This document shows positions 50,681 through 60,800 of a stretch of 64,000 nt of DNA, piece by piece. Source of the DNA: Chrysomallon squamiferum (lineage: Eukaryota > Mollusca > Gastropoda > Neomphalida > Peltospiridae); contig CM022665.1 in NCBI GenBank assembly GCA_012295275.1, positions 19,979,150-20,043,149 on the forward strand, given 5' to 3'. The notes under the pieces are model-generated. The model made no database searches. It had not been told where the DNA came from and was given only the letters and a program-made list of their open reading frames with translations. Numbering within the stretch: position 1 is the stretch's first letter; each line of letters opens with the position of its first letter. The translations under genes and the position numbers were made by a program.

Positions 50681-53600
50681 CACTATTTGTAAACTTAACT
50701 TTCAAATATTCAAAACAAGAACAAGTATTTATCAGAGAAAGAGAAATCTGATCATTCTTCAAGAGAAGAATTAAAAAAGACAGTGAAAGTATTTTTATTC
50801 AGAAAACAAGGTCTAAGTGTCCACCACTGTAGCCAAGTTTCCCAGCAAGAAGAATAACATTTTTGTTCTTTCTCTGTCTGACTTATGAGACACACCTTGA
50901 ATTGTACTAAATATTTATCAAGGTAAATTTACACCTGACAGGTAAGGCACTTTCACAGAAAATACACCTAATGAATATGTATCAAGGTGATTTTAATAAT
51001 ATTGTTTCTCTGTCTGACTTACAAGACACACCTTGAATAGTATCAAATATTTATCAGGGTTAATTTACACCTGACAGATAAGGCAGTTTTACTGAAAATA
51101 TAAAAATGAATATGTATCAAGGTGATTTTTACACCTGACACCTATAAACAATGAACTAACACAAAGTCAGTGAAAACTTTCTCACAGCCTTGTTTCATAA
51201 CTTAATTGTTGAGTGACAAGCACATTATCATCATCAACAACAACAACAACATTAATAATTCCTAACACAGGCGACAACAACAGATCAATGTATAAGTAAA
51301 AACAGCTGATGAATACGCTGTCACCTTCATCAATGAAGTCAACAACGTGGCCATTGACAACTACGTCGTGTGAACATGTGTCAAGTTGGTGTAATGAAGC
51401 GGCAACAATTGAACAAAGATTAGCACTAATCTGACAGCCAATCCTAACAGCTCTACCTGTTATTCTCTACTTTATCTCATACAGTGTGGATTAGTGATAC
51501 TTTGTGTGTGACTCATTGACTGACATAAATCATATACAGACCACACACCGAGTCAGAACCTAACACATGTAGAAACAGAAACCAACACACACTGAAACTT
51601 ACACATGCAGAAAAACTCACACAGAGAGAAACCTGCACAGAAAGAGAAATTACACACACATAACGAAACTTACACACAGGAAGAAACCTACACAAACAGA
51701 AACTTACACATAGAGAGAATCTTATAGAGAGAAACTTACACACATTTAGTAAGAAACTTACACAAACAGTGAATCTTACACACAGACACTTACACAAACA
51801 GAAGAAATGTACACACAGAGAGAATCTTACACACAAAGAGAATCTTACACACAGAGAATCTTACACACAAAGAGAATCTTACACAGATAGAAACTTACAC
51901 ACAGAGATAAACTTACACACAGAGAGAATCTTACACATACTCATTTTGCTGTCACATAAAAAATCTATACAAACTTAAACAAAAGTTCTTGAATAGCTGT
52001 TTATTATTTTTTAAATGAAACCATTTTTAATATGATTTTTAAAATTTAAACAAGCATTTAAACACTAAATAAATAAATCTAAACAATATATTTGTAAATA
52101 TCAAGTAATTTATTAAAGTAAAAATCTTGTGTCCTATTAAGCTTAGTGCTCTCAGAATGAAAGTTAACTGAGTAGCAGTATTTAGTAGAAAGACTTTTAT
52201 AAAGTTTATTACAGACAAAATGCAGTTTTTGTGCTGTTTAAATTTTAATAACGTTACAGACATTAATACCATTTGTAATGTTGTGCCACCTATTTAACCT
52301 TAATAGTACTTCAAAAATAACACTTCACTTCTTAATACTTTCTCATTTCTGATATATGAATAATGAAATGAAATGAACAGTATCATTATTTATTATAACT
52401 CTTTTTATTATATAAAAGTAGCATTTGAGAATTAAATTTGAAAACTGTGTAAATTACAAAGTGAAACAAGGAAATGCAGGGTATATTTAAATATTGTTTC
52501 TAGAACATCAGCCATGTTTGACTGAGTGGGACCAGTAATGACAATGAAAAAATCAACATCAAACAAGAACATCAATAAAGAAGCAAATATTCAAGTCTTA
52601 TCCAATTTCACTAATGGTAGTGACGGCCGATGAGTGTTGCAGCCAAGACGTTGCAGTCAGCTAATACCCACAGAACAAACAGCATCATATCAGATTGAAC
52701 ACAATAATAACAAAGACAGAGAGAGAAATTTTTGTTACATTTTGGCATCGCTGACCATTTTCTAATTGACGAGATGAGATTGGACTTTGATTTACCGACA
52801 TCGTGTTTGTCTTCGACGTCAGCCAATAGTGAGAGATGATTGTAGAGCAATAGGAAGACACAAAGTACACTGTGTAATCCATTAAAACTAAAGTGATCTG
52901 TGTCTTCATTATAATTATCTCCCTTACTGTACATCTCACTTTGTACAACAGATAACAAAACTATCTCGGTATCACTATAACTAATTAAATTCTAATTATC
53001 TCCTTTATTATACATTTCACAGTACATTTCACTGTATAAAATAAATAACAAAACTCTCCACATCACTATGAATAATTAAATTTTAACTCTCTCACTTATT
53101 ATACATCTCACTGTGTACAATAAATAACAAAACTCTCCACATCACTATGAATAATTAAATTTTAACTCTCTCACTTATTATACATCTCACTTATTGTACA
53201 ATAAATAACAAAACTCTCCACATCACTATGAATAATTACATTTTAATTATCTCTTATTATACATCTCACAGCATTTCTCACTATATACATCAAATAACTC
53301 TCTCCACATCACTATGAATAATTAAATGCTAAACAGATTAATTAAAAGTCACCGTAACTAATTAAATTTGAAACAGATTAAATGTCACTACAACTAACTG
53401 AATCAATTAAAAATCAGTATCACTAATTAAATTCTAAATAAATTAAATTCCAACTACTTCTCTACACTGTTAGAAAGTTTCAAAATACAGTGTGTCTATT
53501 TCTTAGCATCACATATTTATGTTGATGTAGTTATTTTAATATGTGTAGATATAACTCATTATCATCATTATTATTATTATTATTATTTCGTAGTATATCT

Positions 53601-53960
53601 TGTTTTTTCATAATAACAAACCTATCCTATTTTAAGCTGAATTATGATAAAACATTTATATTACAGAGAATTAAGTTCAAAAAGATTCGCTGGCAATATT
53701 TTGATAAAAATTATTCTAGTTGTGTCAATGACTGTGTAAAAAAACAGAACACAAATTAAAACTGATTTTACTTACCAATAACAGCGTGTATGATGTTGTC
53801 CATCACTGAAGAGTTGACAAGAACACCACCAATTTTGACATCACCACCATAATAGATGTCATTTGGCCATTTCAGTCTTAAATCAATATTCTGCAATATA
53901 GTAATAATAATAATGATGATGATGATAACAATTAATATTAATAATAATGATATTAATGCC

Positions 53961-53995
<35 letters not shown>

Positions 53996-56900
53996 TGATG
54001 ATGATGGTGATAATATAATTATAAGAAGAAAGAAAATTGTGTTATCAAGTACCCATATTATTTATGTTTGAAATCAGATGATTTAAATTTATATAAAAAA
54101 AAACAATAAAAAAAATTTGAATAACAAAAACAAACAACATAAATGTTATCTGTAGACAATATATAATGTCTATGTGATTACACACAACATTTTAATAATT
54201 TATTCTGAATAATTAAAGATACTGATTAGTTTTTGTAATTTCAGGTTGCTGGGGTTTCAGTTATTATATTTTATTTTTCCACTTCCCTATATTAAAATAT
54301 TAAAAAAGAAAAAAAAAAAAAAATAAATAAATAAATGATATAAAACTGAAACTGAACACAAAACACTAAATACAAGTCAAGCTAATCAATATTTATTGTT
54401 TTCCATATACTCAGTCTGTTAATGTTTTTGATCAAATAATTAATATCTTCCAAATATAATAATTATTTACAGTCATTTTCCATTTTTCCTTGTGTATATT
54501 TAAGATCCTCTGCAACTGAAATGTAACAAGTAATATACTATCTCCCATCCACCCACAACAACAACAACAACAACAACAAAAAGGCCCAGTCAGTCAAATA
54601 GAGGCAATAACATTACTACTGAAGTAAAAATAAAACAGACCTGGTAACCAGGTAACAGACACACGCTGTGTACAACAGCGAGAGATGCGATGTGTTGTAG
54701 AAATGAAACACTCTGTCCTAGTTTTGAATTGACTGGAATCTCAACATGTAGACTGAACATAGCACAACCCACTGGACTCAACCACTTGTTGCTTCCACGA
54801 CCTAATTAACATAAAATATTATAATTAGACGAACATGTAAAATAACATTGTCCTACACATGACCTGATTAACATAAAATATTATAATTAGTCTAACAGAT
54901 GACCTGATTAATATAAAATATTATAACTAATTTAATATAGTATTAATGAGAGTAACTAGACTATAGATTGCATTTAGAACTATACAAGAATATTTCAAAT
55001 ATAAATTAGACACATTTCTGATGAAATCGTCTTTTGGCATGCAGATGTTTTTGGTTTGGAAAACCCAAGTAATAATTTTTTTGTTTTTCATCTTCCTTCA
55101 TAAACAGTTGGTTACAATAATAATGATAATAATAATAATAATAATGACAACAACAACAATAATAACAAAAATAATAAAATCATGCAGTTAGCACTTGTAA
55201 AATTGAGAGAAATAAATAACTGTGAATGAAGGGAGATAACTACCTTTTCCAGCAGTCTGCCTGCCTGCTATAGCAATGAGTCCAGCTTCTTTTGGAAGTG
55301 AAAACTGCAAACTGAAATGTAAAAATATGCAACCTGTAAAAAACTAATAAGAAGAAATCAAACAGTCTGTACAAGAACATGTTTAATGCTATCATTATGG
55401 GTAAGACTGATGAGCATTTCCTATTACTAACTTCTAAACAGCAAAGAATTATTTACACAAGCTTCCCAGAAACTGAGGAAGACACAGAGAAACATTTGAT
55501 ATAGCAGTAACGTGAGTCAGACTTGAAACACACCACTGAGAACAGATCCTGAGGCCTCTCATATCTCACAAACTTCAAGTTATTTCTTTTCCTTGTCTAC
55601 AAAACAAGTCTCAACTAATCTGGTGTGGAATAAAATTGTTATTGGGTCACTGCTATATAATAATAAGAAATATTATCCTTTAGCAGAAGATGATGAATAG
55701 ATAAATAATAAGAAATCTCACTTCAGAAGGAAGTAAAAGATAAGGCAATGAGAAATCTTACCCTTCAATCAGTGTCATGGTTGATGGAATGACGTCAGTG
55801 TACAGAAGTATTTTTCCAATATGCTGAGTTTTGAGATTCTGCCAGTATTTGTCTTCTTTGAAATACTTCAGTGTCACATCTGTGTCACCTGTAAGCACAG
55901 GCAGGTGTTGGGGTGACACGGGTGACGACAGATTATCAGTAAATTCTAGAGTCACACACTTTGATCGAAGCAGTCCAGATTTCAGTCTGGGTTCTACACT
56001 CTTCAGAAACATGTCCTTTGTTGACTAAAACACAAAACAAAACTTTATCTTATTTAACAATGTCAGAAGAAGAAACTAATTATTATATGTCTACGGAACA
56101 TCGAATATTGGTTTAATAAGATACTAAAATGATATTGATGAATATATTAATTTTCTGTTACTGTTATTATTTATTATTTGACACTTGTTATTTTTTCCTT
56201 GTAACTGTCAACTGGGTGGCATAAACTGCACACAGAGCATGAGACGGTTAATACAATAAACAAAGATATCTAACATTCATGTAGATATTACTGTACAAGA
56301 CAGAAGACCTGTATATCTAACCATTTAATAAACTAAATACAAGACAGCCCACTTGTTAGAATTAAAAGACTATATTATCCAAGTCAGTATAATACCTCTT
56401 AGATCAAATGTAAAATGACTGTCAAATGATGTAAATACATTTTAAACAATCTAGATATAACTAACTGAATTATATCTAGTTATAGTGTAGTTTTCCACCA
56501 TGATAATAACAAATAAACAAATCAGCATTTACTACTACTACTACTCAGAGGTCTTGCTACATACTGCAAGAGATGGCAGGCCAGACATCTCTTACGGCTT
56601 ATGAGTTTGCCCACCATTCCTCAGCAATGACAGCAATATCTGCCACCCATTTATTTAGACTGCCTGTCATGCCATTGTTTTTCACTTTTGGGGTCAGCAG
56701 TTCACAAACAAAACTGAAGTAATCCAAAGTGACGACTGTAATAATTAGAAATTACCCCCTCCGGCATTTTGAAGTGACACAATCCAATTCCTCTGAAAAT
56801 TGCTGCTACTCATGATGCTTGTGTAATGAAGGCTTCTGTAACAGGTGCTGCATGGCTAAATTATTACGCATGAATTTCAGTGATCACTACAAACTTTTTA

Positions 56901-57777
56901 ACATGCAACTGTGTAATAATTATGTTTTCCCAGATATATAAATCACTTTTTAAAATATTATCTTTGATTTTATTTAATTGCAAATAAAATAAACTTGTTA
57001 ATAGTTAATTCAATTATTTATAGGAGAATTTTATGACAAACAAGTAATTTGAACTGAGCTCAAAGTACTTGTACCCTGAACATTTTCTGTACCATCCCTT
57101 CATTTAACTTGCACCAGTTTCACTTTCACAAATGCTGACAAGACCACTGCTACTACTACTACTACAACTACTAATACTACTAATAATGATAATAATAACA
57201 ATAATTACAATAATAACTGACATTTATATATCTCTAAGGTGCCCAGGGTCCAGATTTATAAAAGGTAGTAGAAAAACAGTTACATGGCAAAAATGTACAC
57301 ATCCCTGTCTAGGCATCAGTTTAACATTTACCTGTTTTTCAGTCAGAAGAACACATGCTGTAAGCTGTAGTGGTGTCTGCTGACCACAGTCCAGTCCTAA
57401 ACTGACCAGTACATGTTTAAGAATGTCCAGCCTGGCTGAGTTTGATTTCTTTAAAATTTTAAATTCTTCTGGTTCTCCGACCTCATCTACTGGGTCTCTT
57501 TCTACCAGCAACTACAATGTACAAACAATTAAATTTATATCAATATCATTTAAAAGTTTTATTTAAAAGACTTCGCTGACTTGAAAATGCCAGTCTACAC
57601 ACTGGTAACATTGCTAGTCAAGACTTGCTAACACAAATATGTTAAAAATTATTAAAGCACTAAAGGGAATTACCCAATATATCTGATATACAAATGTCTT
57701 AGCATTTTACTATACTAATTAAAATTTGACAGTCCAGTATAAAAACAGAAATAAATATTATTCTGCAATACACACAC

Positions 57778-57812
<35 letters not shown>

Positions 57813-60800
57813 ATCTGCACTCTTAGGACTGCCACTTGTGTTTGTAATTTCTGTTTAACAGACAGATTTTCACAGTTAGAACTTTAAAACTATAAATATT
57901 TATAATTATTACAAACAAAACTCTACAAAGTGGCCACTCCATCTAATTGCAAAGTTGATTGAAACTACATATGTATATAATTACAGATATCATCTAAACA
58001 TGTGAAATGTCTGCCACTAACTTAATTGTGAATTTAATAAAAACTATAAATATATATAATAATTACAGATAAAGCTAAAACGCTTTAATGTCTGCCACTT
58101 TAATTAAAACTATAAATGTATATAATAATTAAAGATGTACCTGAGAGAGGACTGCCACTCCAGCTGGTTTAGTCTTGTGTTTGACAGATATTAACAACGG
58201 TTCCCCTGACAACCTGTCTACAGCCAGAGTGTTGATGACAACATCGTCACACTTTGAAGAGTCTACACTGTAACTGTATGGAGATCTGAGAGTACTGAGC
58301 CTTGTCCATCTTTCTGTGTCCACTTCACTCAGACCAATTCTTTTCCTGACCTTTTCTCTTATCACAAAGTTGTCATCCAGTGAACTGCCACAACTGAAAA
58401 TGCGGCCGCCATCGTTAAAAAACTTGACAAAAGCAACAGCAACATCGTCGTACAGACTCTCGCAAGAGATGACGAGCAATGCGGAGTTGTCTGCCCATGG
58501 TACATCGTTCACATCAGCATGTTGTAGATGATGTATGGTGTAGCAGTCAGTGTTTAAACACTGCTCAAGAGAACTCCTGACTCCATTAAACCTGCGAGTG
58601 GAGTCTTTTTTACCACAGTATACAATTACATTGGGAGGTTTGACTGGACTCTTAGACAGTCTGCCCTTCACAAGCACCTCTCCATTCTGACTTTGTGTGT
58701 CTGAGCTGTTCACAGCACTGTTTAATTCATTCACACAGCCTGCATCTGTACTGTTCACATTACTCTTTAATTCATTCACAGAGTTCTTCTTTGTTCTATT
58801 CATGTCAGTATTATTCTCACTTTTCACATCTGTAGTATTCACACTGATCATTTCTGCACTATTCACAGTGTTTGTGTCTGTACTGTTTACACTATTTGTG
58901 TCTGTACTGGTGTCTGTACACTGCCGGCTGTCACTTCCTCTGCTCACCTTGTCTGTAAAGGTGACTGCACTGTTTTCACTGTCACTGGAACTGTTTTTAA
59001 TTCCAGCACAAACTTCACCATTCATAGTGACTGACTCAGACAGAGACATTTTCACATCCAAATAAATCTCTTCATGCTCTGGTGATCTTTCGCGCTCCAC
59101 TGCTTTCACTTTGTTAGAGTTTTCTCTCAAAGACACAGAATGATTTTCTCTCTGTCTCATCTGGTTTCCTCTCAATTCACCATCTTGTAAACATCTGTGT
59201 GGCTTTCCTACTGACTGTATGGCTGTAAAGAAAAAAAGAAAAAAGAAAAAAAAAGAAACAATGTTAATCATATATAAAGAAAATGTTTTGCATTTTTTAA
59301 ATAAATGTTTGTCTTTTCCATTTATTTATTTATTTATTAAATTGCACACAGCACGTAGATAACAAATACTTACTCATTATTTTACAAATCTCCAAATTAT
59401 CTCCCACTGTCAAATGACCTTGACCTAGGGCATCACACATAGCAACAAGTCCATCGAGTGAACAATGCAGCACTATACCAAATGGTGATCCTGGTCGCCA
59501 AGCAACAGGGTAGCCATGTTTTAATACCTAAAAACAAATATATTGATAATGTGTTTAATGCATGAAATAAACTTATAGTTAGTTAAGCATTTAAATTAAC
59601 TAATAAATGTTTTATTAATCTACTTCATTACAAGAAATATATTTACAGTTAGCTAATCATTTAAATTAGACATAATTTTTAATTAACCAGTTTAATATTG
59701 TCACGTAATTTATTAAGAAGCTATGTTTACTATTTTCATCATCTCAGTGGTGCTTATTTGCAAGTCAGAAAACTTAAAATACATATTCTTTCATTACATG
59801 TTTGTCTAATCAAATATATATATATATATATATCTCATAAGAAAAGAAAAAACCCCACCCAAAACAAATTAGTTTTCAAACATGTTGACATTATTAATAT
59901 TTGAAATGACAAATTACAAACATTCAAATACCAGATACACATCCACACATGCATACAAAATATACATAAAATGATAGAAGTGTTAAAAGCAGTTACAACA
60001 ACGAAGTACAACAACAAGTACAAAGTAAACTAACAGGGACTCTGCAGGCAGGTGGAGTGTCCTGCAATTTTTTCTGAAATTCTACAACATCAGCTGGTTG
60101 GTCAGCTTCAAGCAACAGCAGGATCCCGTTTAGCCAATGGTCATTGGTTGGATGGACATCTCGATATGTTGTCCAAGAATGCATGTCAACTATTTGCTAG
60201 AAAAATAAGATAATTCATGAACGAAATAATAAGAAAGATGTATCTATATATAAAACTACTATTTAAGAATTTACATAAAGGCATCAGTTATCTCCCTTTG
60301 ACAGTTACTGTTTTATTATGCAGAAGAGTTATTTAGTTACATTAGTGTATATATATTTATTTAATTATTTATATTTATATACAGATATGACATATTCTGT
60401 TGATTTTTAAAATAAGTAATGTTTAATAAAAGTGAGTTATTTCCCTTTAAGGGACTCCATTTTAAAAAAAATTACTAATAAAAGCAATTAAAAGGAACTC
60501 TTTCCTTGTGATATCAACTGAAAATTCTATTACCATTAACATTAAAGATGTCTTATTTTCTCATTAATGCTGAGAGAAGAGGACAACCCCCCATTCCCCA
60601 TACATCTTAGCAGTCCATTATGTGCTGCCATCTGTGGGACAGCAGTGTAACTTCTAGTTTTGTTGCTTTCACTCAGAGCTGTTTTTAATTATTTAGTGAA
60701 AGTATTAATCAGAATGTTATTTAAAAGTGATTTCTGAACAGAACTGAGTATCACAATATCTGTGCTATGCTGTCTGTACTGGAACATCTTATATAAAACT

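Noticed and set aside
52611-52958. 115-codon minus-strand frame in HLCS intron 10
   Set aside because: No recognised domain, half of it lies in a tandem repeat, and HLCS exons 10 and 11 join in phase without it.
58697-59065. 122-codon plus-strand frame over HLCS exon 5
   Set aside because: Antisense shadow of the coding minisatellite and linker.
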